A DNA stretch of 64,000 nt. Source: an uncultured Rickettsiales bacterium (lineage in GTDB: Bacteria > Pseudomonadota > Alphaproteobacteria > Micavibrionales > GCA-2720935). The notes under the pieces were generated by a model that had not been told where the DNA came from, searched no databases, and worked only from the letters and a program-made list of their open reading frames with translations. Positions 10,721 to 21,469 of this stretch are shown here, piece by piece. Numbering within the stretch: the first letter of the stretch is position 1; every line of letters starts with the position of its first letter. The position numbers and the translations under genes are program-made. The stretch is from contig CATLOR010000004.1 in assembly GCA_950054255.1 (NCBI GenBank), positions 109,718 to 173,717 on the forward strand, in the 5' to 3' direction.

Positions 10721-12085
10721 TTATATATAATACCAGTTGGTTCCATCGGGGTTGTCTTTAAGGCCAATGCCTTGTTTGATTAAATCATCTCTGATTTGAT
10801 CGGCTTTGGCAAAGTCTTTTTCTTGTTTTGCTTTTTGACGTGCTTCAATCAATGAAATGATCGTTGTTTCATCCACAGATACGTTTTGTGTTTTAGAGGC
10901 AAACCATTCCGATGGTTTTTGTTGGAATAAACCGAGGAGATCTGACGCGCCTAAAAGATAAGCTTTTAAATCTTCTTTTGAGAGTGTTGTATCTTTTAAT
11001 AAAGAAAAGAGTGTGGCAAATGCTTGAGGTGTATTCAAATCATTATTTAAGGCTTCTAACAGATCTGGATGAAAACGGGCCTCGACATGAACATCTTCAA
11101 GCTCTTCAAGGGTCTTATAGATCTTATCAAGATTGTTAATGCATTGATTTAAAATATCTTCTCCCCATATTAAAGGCTGACGGTAATGAGCAGAAAGAAG
11201 AGCCATGCGAAGCGCCTCTGGTGGATGTTCTTTGATTAAATCATGAATTAAAACGATGTTGCCTAGCGATTTTGACATTTTCTCAGAGCCCATATTTAAG
11301 AACCCATTATGTAGCCAGAAACGTGCAAAAGGCTTTCCGTCATGCGAACAGGTTGATTGGGCGATTTCATTTTCGTGATGTGGGAATGTTAAATCAATCC
11401 CTCCACAGTGAATATCAATGGTTTCTCCCAGATGTTTTTCAATCATAGCAGAGCATTCGATGTGCCAGCCTGGACGTCCACGTCCCCATGGGCTTTCCCA
11501 TCCAGGTAAATCATCTGTTGAGGGTTTCCACAATACAAAATCTGAAGGATCTTTTTTATAAGAAGCAACATCAATACGAGCACCAGCCAAAATTTCATCT
11601 TGTGAAGCGCGTGATAATTGTCCGTAATCTTTATAAGAAGGCACATGGAATAAGACGTGGCCATCCGCTTCATAGGCATGACCAGCTTCTAATAAACGCT
11701 CTAACATTGAAATAATTGTTTCAATCGTTTCTGTGGCCCTTGGCTGAATTGTGGGAGAAAGATTGCCTAAATCAGCGAGATCATCTTGATAGATTTTTTC
11801 AAACTTACGTGTGATAACCGAAATATCGATTTTTTGCTCTTGCGCAGCTTTATTAATTTTATCATCAATATCAGTAATGTTGCGCGCATAAACAACATGA
11901 TCATCACCATAGTGATGGCGGAGTACTCGGAATAAAACATCAAAAGCAACGGCTGAGCGTCCATTTCCAATATGAGCATAACTGTAAACGGTAGGTCCGC
12001 AGACATACATCGTAACGCGAGATGGATCTTCGGGGGTGAATTCTTCTTTTTTTCTTGATAAGCTGTTGTAAAGTTTTAAAGTCAT
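10721..12085 (-). CDS. cysS: Cysteinyl-tRNA synthetase
   Basis: MYVCGPTVYSYAHIGNGRSAVAFDV (HIGH-like), GWHIECSAM, KMSKSLGN (KMSKS). Confidence 0.97.
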   Translation of the reverse strand: MTLKLYNSLSRKKEEFTPEDPSRVTMYVCGPTVYSYAHIGNGRSAVAFDVLFRVLRHHYGDDHVVYARNITDIDDKINKAAQEQKIDISVITRKFEKIYQDDLADLGNLSPTIQPRATETIETIISMLERLLEAGHAYEADGHVLFHVPSYKDYGQLSRASQDEILAGARIDVASYKKDPSDFVLWKPSTDDLPGWESPWGRGRPGWHIECSAMIEKHLGETIDIHCGGIDLTFPHHENEIAQSTCSHDGKPFARFWLHNGFLNMGSEKMSKSLGNIVLIHDLIKEHPPEALRMALLSAHYRQPLIWGEDILNQCINNLDKIYKTLEELEDVHVEARFHPDLLEALNNDLNTPQAFATLFSLLKDTTLSKEDLKAYLLGASDLLGLFQQKPSEWFASKTQNVSVDETTIISLIEARQKAKQEKDFAKADQIRDDLIKQGIGLKDNPDGTNWYYI

Positions 12086-12184
12086 AGCTATATAAAAATC
12101 CTTGAATGAAATATTTGTATCTATTCTTATAGCAAAAAGAAGAGTAAGATACAGCCCTTAAAATAAGGAAATGATACGAAAACA

Positions 12185-13513
12185 ATGATGTATGAATCGT
12201 CATATACAAAAGGCCTCTCTGGAACGGTGCTTATTCCTGGTGATAAGTCTATTTCTCACCGTGCGGTAATGTTTTCGGCTTTGGCTGAAGGGCGTTCAAA
12301 AATCGAAGGGTTATTAGAAGGGGACGATGTATTGGCAACAGCTTCTATTATGGAAGCATTAGGTGCGGATATTGAGAAAAAAGACGGTATTTATTTTGTA
12401 GATGGTGTTGGATTTAGAGGGGTGGAAAAACCGCTTGAGCTTCTTGATTGTGGTAACAGTGGGACATCTATGCGCTTACTCTCTGGCTTACTTGCAGGAC
12501 AACAAATTGAGGCAACATTAATAGGGGATGTTTCGTTATCAAATAGACCGATGAAACGTGTTTTGACACCATTAAGCCAAATGGGTGCTTCTGTTGATGC
12601 TAAAGATGATATTTATCCACCATTAGTTATTCGACCAGCAACGTTAAAGCCAATTACATACAGATTACCTGTTGCTTCGGCACAAGTAAAGTCATGCATT
12701 CTTCTTGCTGGGCTTTGTTGTGATGGCATGACAACAGTTATTGAAACTGAAAAAAGCCGTGATCATACAGAAAAGATGCTAAACGCTTTTGGTGCTCATG
12801 TCATTGTTGAAGAAAAACAAGATGAAACGCATATATCTGTTCAAGGTCGTCCTGTTTTGCGTGCTACAGATATTCGTGTGCCTGCAGATCCAAGCTCAGC
12901 TGCTTTTTTCATTGTTGCAGCGTTGATCACAGAAGGATCGGAATTATTCTTACCTAATATCATGTTGAATGAAACGAGAACGGGATTGATTACAACATTG
13001 TTAGAAATGGGTGCGGATATTCAAATTACAAATGAGCGTGAAGAAAATGCGGAAAAAGTCGGTGATATTACGGTTAGGTCAAGTGATCTACAAGGAATTG
13101 AAGTGCCTGCAAGTCGCGCTGTGAGCATGATTGATGAATATCCTATTTTATCGATTGCTGCTGCTTGTGCGCGCGGTCAAACGGTAATGCATGGGATCAA
13201 AGAACTGCGTGTGAAAGAAACAGATCGTATTGCAGCCATGGAAGCAGGATTGAAATCATGTGGTGTTTCAGTTGTTTCAACAGATGATAGTATGACAGTG
13301 TCAGGCGCCGATACAATTGAGCCAACGTCTTTCATTCAAACGCATCACGATCATAGAATTGCGATGAGTTTTTTGACATTAGGATTAGTGAGTACCCAAG
13401 ACATAGTCATTGATGATATATCGATGATTAAAACATCTTTTCCAAATTTCTTGGATCTTATGGAGATGTGTGGAGCGAATATGAAACCATTTGTAAAAAG
13501 AGGAGTCGCATGA
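12185..13513 (+). CDS. aroA: 3-phosphoshikimate 1-carboxyvinyltransferase (EPSP synthase)
   Basis: LIPGDKSISHRAVMFSALAEG, LDCGNSGTSMRLLSGLLA, LRVKETDRIAAM, DHRIAMSF. Confidence 0.97.
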   Translation: MMYESSYTKGLSGTVLIPGDKSISHRAVMFSALAEGRSKIEGLLEGDDVLATASIMEALGADIEKKDGIYFVDGVGFRGVEKPLELLDCGNSGTSMRLLSGLLAGQQIEATLIGDVSLSNRPMKRVLTPLSQMGASVDAKDDIYPPLVIRPATLKPITYRLPVASAQVKSCILLAGLCCDGMTTVIETEKSRDHTEKMLNAFGAHVIVEEKQDETHISVQGRPVLRATDIRVPADPSSAAFFIVAALITEGSELFLPNIMLNETRTGLITTLLEMGADIQITNEREENAEKVGDITVRSSDLQGIEVPASRAVSMIDEYPILSIAAACARGQTVMHGIKELRVKETDRIAAMEAGLKSCGVSVVSTDDSMTVSGADTIEPTSFIQTHHDHRIAMSFLTLGLVSTQDIVIDDISMIKTSFPNFLDLMEMCGANMKPFVKRGVA

Positions 13514-14175
13514 CATTTGTAATCGCTGTTGATGGAACTGCAGCAAGTGGAAAAGGAACAATTTCTGAACGATTGGCAAAACGATATGGTTTTGACTATA
13601 TGGATACAGGTGTATTATATCGCGGAACGGGCGTTATTACAAAACGCGATTTTGGTGATCCTCTTGAGGAAGCATTTGCCGTTAAGGGGGCTCAGCGCTT
13701 AGCAAATAATTTCCCTCATATTTTAGATGGTATTGATCTTAGAACCGATGAGGCAGGACGCAATGCCTCTGTGGTTGGAAAACACCCTCAAGTGCGACAA
13801 GTCTTGTTTCAAATGCAACGCGATTTTGGTTTGAACGCGACAACGGGTGCTATCCTAGATGGGCGTGATATTGGTTCTGTTATTTTCCCTGAAGCACAAG
13901 TGAAACTGTTTGTGGATGCCGATATCGAAATCCGCACGCAACGTCGTTATAAAGATCTAAAAGAAAGAGAACCAGACCTTTCTTTTGATACATTGCTTGA
14001 GGAAATGAAAATCAGAGATGAACGTGATAAAAATCGTGAAAGCGCGCCGCTTATTCCTATGCCGGATTCTATTATAATTGATAGTACTTCGATGGGTATT
14101 GATGAGGTAATGGCATATGTCAGAGAGCGTGTCGATCCGATTATTGACAAATTTTTCCCGAAAAAAGCGCTTTAA
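13510..14175 (+). CDS. cmk: Cytidylate kinase
   Basis: MTFVIAVDGTAASGKGTISERLAKRYGFDYMDTGVLYRG; GAILDGRDIGSVIFPEA. ATG 13510 overlaps the aroA stop codon. Confidence 0.96.
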   Translation: MTFVIAVDGTAASGKGTISERLAKRYGFDYMDTGVLYRGTGVITKRDFGDPLEEAFAVKGAQRLANNFPHILDGIDLRTDEAGRNASVVGKHPQVRQVLFQMQRDFGLNATTGAILDGRDIGSVIFPEAQVKLFVDADIEIRTQRRYKDLKEREPDLSFDTLLEEMKIRDERDKNRESAPLIPMPDSIIIDSTSMGIDEVMAYVRERVDPIIDKFFPKKAL

Positions 14176-14242
14176 AGCTTGAAATTCTTTTAAATATGGG
14201 GTATTTCACACTCATCTTATAAGAAAGTGAGGACTAATATCC

Positions 14243-16036
14243 ATGGCAAAAGCCGCAAAAACAACTAACCAAATGCCAGACTTTGGCGCAGAGAGCTTTG
14301 AAGCTCTTTTAAATCAATCAATGAATAACTCTGAATCTTTTGAAGGTCAGGTTGTCGAAGGGACAATCGTTTCAATCGATAAAGAAGCAGTAATCGTTGA
14401 TGTCGGTCTAAAATCAGAAGGCCGTATTGCAATTAAAGAATTCCAAACACCAGGTGAAACAGCTGAACTTAACATTGGCGACAAAGTTGAAGTTTATGTT
14501 GATCGCTTAGAAGATCGTAATGGAGATGCTGTATTATCACGTGAAAAAGCACGTCGTGAAGAAGCTTGGGGTGAACTCGAGAAATTACACGAAGCTGAAG
14601 AGCGTGTTAATGGTATCATCTTCAATCGTGTTAAAGGTGGTTTCACAGTTGACCTACAAGGTGCTGTTGCCTTCCTACCAGGATCTCAAGTTGATATTCG
14701 CCCAGTTAAAGATGCAAGCCCATTAATGGGTGTGCCTCAACCATTCGTTATTTTGAAAATGGACCGTGCTCGTGGCAACATCGTTGTATCACGTCGTGCA
14801 GTACTTGAAGAGAGCCGTGCTGAAGCGCGTAGCGAAATCATGTCTGATATTAAAGAAGGTTCAATTCTTGACGGTGTGGTTAAAAATATCACTGATTACG
14901 GTGCGTTCATCGATCTTGGTGGTGTTGATGGTCTGTTACACGTAACAGATATTTCTTGGAGCCGTATCTCTCACCCATCAGAAGTTCTTGAAATTGGTCA
15001 AACAATTAAAGTTCAGGTGATTAAGTTCAACGAAGAGAACCAACGTATTTCACTTGGTATGAAGCAATTGATCGAAGATCCTTGGGTTTCTGCAGCAGCG
15101 AACTTCAAACAAGATATGAAAGTAACAGGTAAAGTAACAAACATCACAGATTACGGTGCGTTCATCGAATTAGGTGATGGTGTTGAAGGTCTTGTTCACG
15201 TATCTGAGATGTCTTGGACAAAGAAAAATGTTCACCCATCGAAAGTTGTTTCGGTTGGTCAAGAGATTGAAGTACTTGTTCTTGATGTTGATATGGACAA
15301 GCGCCGTATTTCACTTGGTATCAAACAAATATCTGACAACCCATGGTTGACGTTTGCTGATCAATACCCACAAGGTACAGTTCTTGAAGGAACAGTTACA
15401 AATATTACTGAATTTGGAGTATTTGTACGTCTTGCAGACGATCTTGAAGGTATGGTTCACGTATCTGATTTGTCTTGGGATCAAGAAGGTGATGATGTTA
15501 TCAAAACATATTCTGTTGATGATAAAATCGAAGTTAAGATTCTTGAAATTGATCCAGAGAAGGAACGTATTTCTCTTGGTGTTAAGCAATTATCAGAAGA
15601 TCCATTTGAAGGAAATGCTGATACGTTGAAAAAAGGATCTGTTGTTACATGTACAATCGCAGAAATTGACGGTACTAAAGGTATCCAAGTTACTGTTGAA
15701 GAAGGTGTAACAGGATATGTTAAGAAAGTTGACCTTTCTCGTGATAAAGCAGAACAACGCACAGATCGTTTTGCTGTTGGCGAAAAAGTTGATGCGAAAG
15801 TATTAAGCGTTGATAAGAAAACACGTCAGTTGTCACTATCGATCAAAGCGCGTGAACTTGATGAAGATAAAGCTGCTTTAAAACAGTATGGTTCTTCTGA
15901 TAGTGGTGCTTCTCTTGGTGATATCTTGGGTGCTGCTATGCAAGCCAAAGAAGGTGATGCTGAAGCGCCTAAAGCTGAGGAAAAGAAAGCAACTAAGAAA
16001 AAAACAACAAAGAAAAAAGAAGACGCAGCTGAATAA
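14243..16036 (+). CDS. rpsA: 30S ribosomal protein S1
   Basis: Multiple S1 repeats (GxVxNITDYGAFIDLGGVDGLLHVTDISW...), Lys-rich tail. Confidence 0.97.
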   Translation: MAKAAKTTNQMPDFGAESFEALLNQSMNNSESFEGQVVEGTIVSIDKEAVIVDVGLKSEGRIAIKEFQTPGETAELNIGDKVEVYVDRLEDRNGDAVLSREKARREEAWGELEKLHEAEERVNGIIFNRVKGGFTVDLQGAVAFLPGSQVDIRPVKDASPLMGVPQPFVILKMDRARGNIVVSRRAVLEESRAEARSEIMSDIKEGSILDGVVKNITDYGAFIDLGGVDGLLHVTDISWSRISHPSEVLEIGQTIKVQVIKFNEENQRISLGMKQLIEDPWVSAAANFKQDMKVTGKVTNITDYGAFIELGDGVEGLVHVSEMSWTKKNVHPSKVVSVGQEIEVLVLDVDMDKRRISLGIKQISDNPWLTFADQYPQGTVLEGTVTNITEFGVFVRLADDLEGMVHVSDLSWDQEGDDVIKTYSVDDKIEVKILEIDPEKERISLGVKQLSEDPFEGNADTLKKGSVVTCTIAEIDGTKGIQVTVEEGVTGYVKKVDLSRDKAEQRTDRFAVGEKVDAKVLSVDKKTRQLSLSIKARELDEDKAALKQYGSSDSGASLGDILGAAMQAKEGDAEAPKAEEKKATKKKTTKKKEDAAE

Positions 16037-16069
16037 TCTCAAGCGATTCTTATTTCATTATAATTTAGC

Positions 16070-16106
16070 CAAAATGCCCCACCTTTATAGTGGGGCATTT
16101 TTTTTA
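16070..16106 (+). terminator. Intrinsic terminator of rpsA
   Basis: Perfect 11-bp stem aaaatgcccca (16071-16081) / tggggcatttt (16091-16101), plus T-run. Confidence 0.9.
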
Positions 16107-16161
16107 TTTGATTTTTTTAGAGAAACCGTCACACTCAAAGAACAATTTTTGAAAAAAGAGG

Positions 16162-18117
16162 ATGATTATGAGCGATATATCAATGTGGTCCCCAAGTGAA
16201 GACAGTGTTAAGAAGAGCCAGATGTGGCAGTTAAAAGAGCTGATTTCTGAGAAAGAAGGTGTATCTCTAGAAAGCTATCAAGATCTTCACGCGTGGTCGG
16301 TTTCTCACTGTGAACAATTTTGGAATTACGTGTGGGATGTTTGTGGTGTTATTGGTGATAAAGGGGCGATGCCTTATTTAGAAAATGCAGAAGACATGAT
16401 GGCGGCACGCTTTTTCCCGCGCGCCTCTCTTAATTATGCTGAGAACATGCTGCGTCGTGACGATAATGCTTCTGCTTTGATTTTTCGCGCAGAAGGGCAA
16501 GTAAAAGAGGAAAGTCTGACTTATAAAGAACTTCAAGAACAGGTTAGTCTGTATCAGCAAGCCTTTAAAGAAGCGGGGTTAAAAAAGGGGGATCGTGTCT
16601 GTGCGCTTTTACCCAATATGATTGAAACAGTGATTTTATGTTTGGCGGTTACATCATTGGGAGGCATATGGTCTTCGGCATCACCTGATTTTGGTGAGAA
16701 GGGTGTCTTGGATCGCTTTGGTCAGATTGAACCCCGTTTTTTTATATCTGTGGATGGTTATTATTATAATGGCAAAGTGATTGATTGTGGCGAAAAGAAC
16801 AAAGCAATTTTATCACAATTACTAACAGTTGAAAAAGCGCTGCTTGTTTCTTATGCAGGCTCTCAAACAGATTTGAGCGAAGCGTTTGTATCTTATGTTG
16901 ATTTTGCAACTCCTTATCAGGCAACAGCTTTGTTTTTTGAGCGTGTTGAATTCGCTCATCCCTTGTTTATTATGTTTTCAAGTGGGACGACAGGAAAACC
17001 AAAATGTATCGTACATGGTACGGGCGGCGTTATTTTACAGCACATAAAAGAACATAAACTTCAATGTGATATCAAAAAGGATGAACGAGTCTTTTATTTC
17101 TCAACAACAGGATGGATGATGTGGAATTGGCTGATGGGCGGTTTGCTCGCAGATGCGTGCTTGATGCTTTACGATGGGTCCCCTTTCTATCCACAAACAG
17201 CATTGTGGGACTATGCTCAAGATCACGGATGTCATTTTTTTGGAACCTCTGCGAAATATGTTGATGCGATGAAAAAGTTTGGAATGGCTCCAGCACAAAC
17301 ACATGATTTATCGTCAATAAGAATGCTGGCCTCAACGGGATCCCCCCTTGTCCCAGAGAGCTTTGATTATATTTACACTGATATTAAAGAAGATATCCAT
17401 ATCGCCTCAATTTCTGGCGGAACAGATATTGTTTCTTGTTTTGTGTTAGGAAATCCTTTGTCCCCTGTTTATAGAGGCGAGATCCAAGCGGCAGGACTTG
17501 GGATGGCTGTACAAGTTTGGAACGATATAGGGCAGCCATCAGAAAATGGCGCAGGAGAGCTTGTTTGCACAAAACCATTCCCTTGTCAGCCAATTTATTT
17601 TTGGAATGATGAAAGTGGCTATCGTTATAAATCAGCATATTTCGATCAGTTCGATAATATATGGTGCCATGGTGATTGGGTGGAAAAAACAAATCATAAT
17701 GGATTTATTATCCACGGGCGTTCAGATGCAACACTAAACCCAGGAGGTGTACGTATTGGGACAGCTGAAATTTATCGCCAAGTAGAACAAATTGATGAAG
17801 TCGTTGAATCGATTGCGGTGGGGCAAGATTGGCAAGGCGATGTGCGTGTCATTTTATTTGTGGTTTTACGAGAGGATGAAAATTTAGATGAAGATTTGTG
17901 TGACCGCATTAAAAAACAGATCAGAAGCGGAGCAAGCCCTAGACATGTCCCCGCGAAGATCTTACAAGTTCCAGATATTCCAAGAACCAAAAGTGGTAAA
18001 ATCACGGAATTAGCAGTGAAGCATATTATTCATGGTCGCGAGATTAAAAATAAAGAGGCTTTGGCAAATCCAGAGGCTTTGAGCTGTTATCAAGATTTAG
18101 AAGCATTAAAAAGCTAA
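16162..18117 (+). CDS. Acetoacetyl-CoA synthetase
   Basis: Adenylate-forming enzyme: FIMFSSGTTGKPKCIVHGTGG, YFSTTGWMMWNWLMGGL, SISGGTDIVSCFVLGNP, GRSDATLNPGGVRIGTAEIYR, PRTKSGKITELAVK. Confidence 0.92.
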   Translation: MIMSDISMWSPSEDSVKKSQMWQLKELISEKEGVSLESYQDLHAWSVSHCEQFWNYVWDVCGVIGDKGAMPYLENAEDMMAARFFPRASLNYAENMLRRDDNASALIFRAEGQVKEESLTYKELQEQVSLYQQAFKEAGLKKGDRVCALLPNMIETVILCLAVTSLGGIWSSASPDFGEKGVLDRFGQIEPRFFISVDGYYYNGKVIDCGEKNKAILSQLLTVEKALLVSYAGSQTDLSEAFVSYVDFATPYQATALFFERVEFAHPLFIMFSSGTTGKPKCIVHGTGGVILQHIKEHKLQCDIKKDERVFYFSTTGWMMWNWLMGGLLADACLMLYDGSPFYPQTALWDYAQDHGCHFFGTSAKYVDAMKKFGMAPAQTHDLSSIRMLASTGSPLVPESFDYIYTDIKEDIHIASISGGTDIVSCFVLGNPLSPVYRGEIQAAGLGMAVQVWNDIGQPSENGAGELVCTKPFPCQPIYFWNDESGYRYKSAYFDQFDNIWCHGDWVEKTNHNGFIIHGRSDATLNPGGVRIGTAEIYRQVEQIDEVVESIAVGQDWQGDVRVILFVVLREDENLDEDLCDRIKKQIRSGASPRHVPAKILQVPDIPRTKSGKITELAVKHIIHGREIKNKEALANPEALSCYQDLEALKS

Positions 18118-18199
18118 TTTCTTCTTTAACTTGGTGGACAAATCATTGTATAAAAGTATAAATAATGAATGTTTAATTTAAACGGTTAGGTTTTTTAAG

Positions 18200-18706
18200 A
18201 TGCGTTTTTCATTTTTAGTTTTAACATGTCTTGCAATTTTTGCTTTTGTTTCAAGTGCTTCCGCACAAGAACCAAAGCTTTTAAGTGTCCATAAAGATTG
18301 GAGCGCTTTTACCTTTATGGAAGATGGGAAAAAAGTATGCTTTATGGCATCGCAACCATCAAAGTCGCAAGGTAACTATACAAGCCGAGGCGAGGTATTC
18401 GCACTGATTACACACCGTCCAGGTGATAATAGTTTTGATGTTGTAAGTTTTGTTGCTGGATATACACACAAGAAAAATAGTGATGTAAAGGTTAATGTCG
18501 GTGGTAAGAAATATACGCTTTTCACTCAAGCAGATACTGCATGGGCTTCTGATGATGCAACAGATAAAGCATTGATGAATTCTATTAAGTCTGGAAGTAC
18601 GATGGTTGTTAAAGGTGTTTCAACACGTGGAACAGATACAACAGACACATATTCTTTGTCTGGTTCAACAGCAGCCTACCAAGCAATTTCTAAGGCGTGT
18701 CGCTAA
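18200..18706 (+). CDS. Invasion-associated locus B (IalB)-like secreted protein
   Basis: Signal peptide ending ASAQ, then DWSAFTFMEDGKKVCFMASQP and C-terminal ...YQAISKACR. Confidence 0.75.
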   Translation: MRFSFLVLTCLAIFAFVSSASAQEPKLLSVHKDWSAFTFMEDGKKVCFMASQPSKSQGNYTSRGEVFALITHRPGDNSFDVVSFVAGYTHKKNSDVKVNVGGKKYTLFTQADTAWASDDATDKALMNSIKSGSTMVVKGVSTRGTDTTDTYSLSGSTAAYQAISKACR

Positions 18707-18749
18707 AAAGACTCGCTATTTTTATATTTTACGTATATAGTGCGGCGTT

Positions 18750-19904
18750 ATGAATTTAGAGAGTACAAAGCGTCATAATAAAGCATTTGCAGCACCCGAT
18801 CTATCTAGTGAGGGTGCTTTGCAATTGGTCGGTTTATCTTTTGATGAGATGAAAGAGGTTGTTTTATCAATTGGGGAACCCGCTTTTAGAGCAAAACAAC
18901 TTTATCAGTGGATTTATCAAAAAGGCGTGAGTGATTGGTCCTTGATGATGAATTTACCTGAAAAAATGCGCGGTCTTTTATCTGAGAAATATAGTATTGC
19001 TCGCCCTGAGGTGACAAGTCATCAAAAATCAACAGATGGTACTCAAAAATGGCTTTTGAAAATGGCCGATGGACAGGAAATAGAAACTGTCTTTATTCCA
19101 GAAAGTCGTCGAGGCACGTTATGTGTTTCTTCTCAAGTCGGTTGTACGCTTAGTTGTAAATTCTGCCATACAGGAACACAAGGGTTGGTGCGTAATTTAG
19201 GCGCACGTGAAATTGTGTTGCAAGTCATGCAAACCTTAGATGGATTAGATGGCTGGCCGATTGGCTCTGGTAAAGCAAAAGAACTAACCAACATCGTCTT
19301 TATGGGTATGGGTGAACCGCTTTATAATTATGATGAGGTTGTTAAAGCTGTGAAAATTCTTACAGATGAGAATGGATTAAATTTCTCAAGACGTAAGATT
19401 ACAATATCAACATCTGGTGTTGTACCAATGATTGAACAGTTGGGAAAAGATGTAAATACAGGTCTTGCTATTTCGCTACATGCTGTGACAGATGAGGTAC
19501 GTGATTATTTGGTGCCTTTGAATAAAAAATATAATATTGATACGCTTTTACAAGCGTGCAAAAACTACCCAAATGTATCTCAAATGCGCCCGATTACATT
19601 TGAATATGTTATGTTGAAAGATGTTAATGACTCTGATGGAGATGCTAAGAAACTGGTTTCTTTGATGAAACGATTACCATCTAAAGTGAATTTAATACCT
19701 TTCAATCCATGGCCTGGGGCTGCTTTCGAATGTTCAAGTAAAAACCGTATTAAAGCCTTCGCATCAATCCTTGAAAAAGCAGGCTTTGAAAGCCCTGTTA
19801 GACGCGCAAGAGGACAAGATATATTAGCTGCTTGTGGTCAGTTGAAGTCAGAAAGCACACGTGCAAAATTAAAAGAACTCCAAGGAAAAGAAGTATCGGC
19901 ATAA
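18750..19904 (+). CDS. rlmN: 23S rRNA (adenine2503-C2)-methyltransferase, radical SAM
   Basis: VGCTLSCKFCHTG (CX3CX2C), NIVFMGMGEPLYNYDEV, RPITFEYVMLKDVND, RRARGQDILAACGQL. Confidence 0.97.
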   Translation: MNLESTKRHNKAFAAPDLSSEGALQLVGLSFDEMKEVVLSIGEPAFRAKQLYQWIYQKGVSDWSLMMNLPEKMRGLLSEKYSIARPEVTSHQKSTDGTQKWLLKMADGQEIETVFIPESRRGTLCVSSQVGCTLSCKFCHTGTQGLVRNLGAREIVLQVMQTLDGLDGWPIGSGKAKELTNIVFMGMGEPLYNYDEVVKAVKILTDENGLNFSRRKITISTSGVVPMIEQLGKDVNTGLAISLHAVTDEVRDYLVPLNKKYNIDTLLQACKNYPNVSQMRPITFEYVMLKDVNDSDGDAKKLVSLMKRLPSKVNLIPFNPWPGAAFECSSKNRIKAFASILEKAGFESPVRRARGQDILAACGQLKSESTRAKLKELQGKEVSA

Positions 19905-20001
19905 AGCTTGATTTTTCTTTTGTTTTTGTGCTATTAAAAACAGCTATTTTTTTAGTAAAAATGTTGATTTAGAGGCTAATAGTTTCTAGAATCAGAAAGC
20001 T

Positions 20002-21456
20002 ATGCGAATGAGACACGTAAAACCATTGCCATTACCAGATAACCTCATCATTTTGGGGAAACCGTTTCGTTTACGTTATTTGTTGATGGTTTCGTTGATG
20101 ATTGTATTTTGTTCTATTCTTATCAGTTATTTACCAAGCCCAAACATTGTTCCTGTTCATTCTAAAATTCTAACGGCTCAACCTTCAATCATAGAAAAAA
20201 AATCTGAGATTAAATATAGCGAGAGCGAATCACAGCCAGTAGAAACGATTTCAGCTGAAATTGAAAAAATTATAGAAACAGCAAATGGAACGCCAATTGT
20301 TATCCCAAGAGCAAAACCAAACGAAATCAGAAAGCATGTTACTTTGGCAAAGGGTGATACTCTTAGTAGCTTTTTCACAAAACAAGGATTGAACACGACG
20401 CATGCCTATTCAGTTATAAAGGCATTTAGAAAAGTCTATAACCCCCGTGATGTTAAGGCGGGAGAGCCTTTTAAATTTGATATGATTCGTAGTCCTATTG
20501 ATGGCTCTTTAAAACTTGTTTCTTTGGAATATAGCCCATCAATTGTTAAGACGATCACGATTACGCCAGATGCCGATGGCGGCTATATTGCGACAAAGGA
20601 TGAAAAAGAACTGATTCATAAACAAATGGCTTCGATTGTGAATGTCGAAAATTCTCTTTATGGCTCTGCGGCAAGAGCAGGGTTGCCAGATCATGTTATT
20701 ATGGATTTAATTTATGTGTATTCATGGAAGGTTGATTTTCAGCGCGATATCCGTTCGGGAGATCAAATACGCGTTTTATACGAAGCTGAATATACAGAAG
20801 ATGACGAGCCGACAAATAAGTACAATATTTTATTCGCATCAATGTCGACTAAGAACCAAGATATTGATATATACCGTTACACAACAAAAGACGGTTTAGT
20901 AGATTTTTTCCTTCCTGATGCGAAATCAGTACGCCAAGGGCTTCTTAGAACACCTATTGAATTTGGACGCGTTTCATCTGGTTATGGTCTAAGAAAGCAT
21001 CCTGTTTTAGGGTATAATAAAATGCATAAAGGTGTGGATTTTGCTGCACCAAGAGGGACTAAGATTTTTGCGGCTGCAGATGGTATTGTTGATAAGAAAT
21101 ATTATTCATCAAGTTATGGTAACTATATTCGTATTCGCCATACGAATGGTATTAAAACAGCATATGCGCATATGAAAGGCTTTGCGAAAAGTATCTCTTT
21201 AGGTGATCGTGTTAAGCAAGGCTCTGTTATTGGTTACGTTGGTACAACAGGACGTTCCACAGGACCTCACCTTCATTATGAAGTTTTGAAGAATGGTCGC
21301 CAAGTTAATCCAAGATCGGTTAATCTACCAACTCAAAATGAGTTAAAAGGTGAAGAAAAAGAACAATTTATGCGCCAGAAATCAGTCTATCAAAGTGCCT
21401 TTTTGAATATGGCAGATGATTTGATCAAAGATTATGTTGCACAATCTGATGAATAA
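20002..21456 (+). CDS. M23 family metallopeptidase (MepM-like murein endopeptidase)
   Basis: GYGLRKHPVLGYNKMHKGVDFAAPRGTKIFAAADG..., TGRSTGPHLHYEV; N-terminal TM segment. Confidence 0.92.
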   Translation: MRMRHVKPLPLPDNLIILGKPFRLRYLLMVSLMIVFCSILISYLPSPNIVPVHSKILTAQPSIIEKKSEIKYSESESQPVETISAEIEKIIETANGTPIVIPRAKPNEIRKHVTLAKGDTLSSFFTKQGLNTTHAYSVIKAFRKVYNPRDVKAGEPFKFDMIRSPIDGSLKLVSLEYSPSIVKTITITPDADGGYIATKDEKELIHKQMASIVNVENSLYGSAARAGLPDHVIMDLIYVYSWKVDFQRDIRSGDQIRVLYEAEYTEDDEPTNKYNILFASMSTKNQDIDIYRYTTKDGLVDFFLPDAKSVRQGLLRTPIEFGRVSSGYGLRKHPVLGYNKMHKGVDFAAPRGTKIFAAADGIVDKKYYSSSYGNYIRIRHTNGIKTAYAHMKGFAKSISLGDRVKQGSVIGYVGTTGRSTGPHLHYEVLKNGRQVNPRSVNLPTQNELKGEEKEQFMRQKSVYQSAFLNMADDLIKDYVAQSDE

Positions 21457-21469
21457 AGGGCGTGATGTG

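Noticed and set aside
14860-15640. Direct repeats inside rpsA
   Set aside because: They reflect tandem S1 domains of the ribosomal protein, not an independent repeat element.
15311-15762. Antisense and alternate-frame ORFs within rpsA
   Set aside because: Located within S1 repeat coding sequence; repeated codon patterns cause open alternate frames.
17072-17692. Antisense ORFs over the acetoacetyl-CoA synthetase gene
   Set aside because: Fully nested in a well-supported CDS with no family features.
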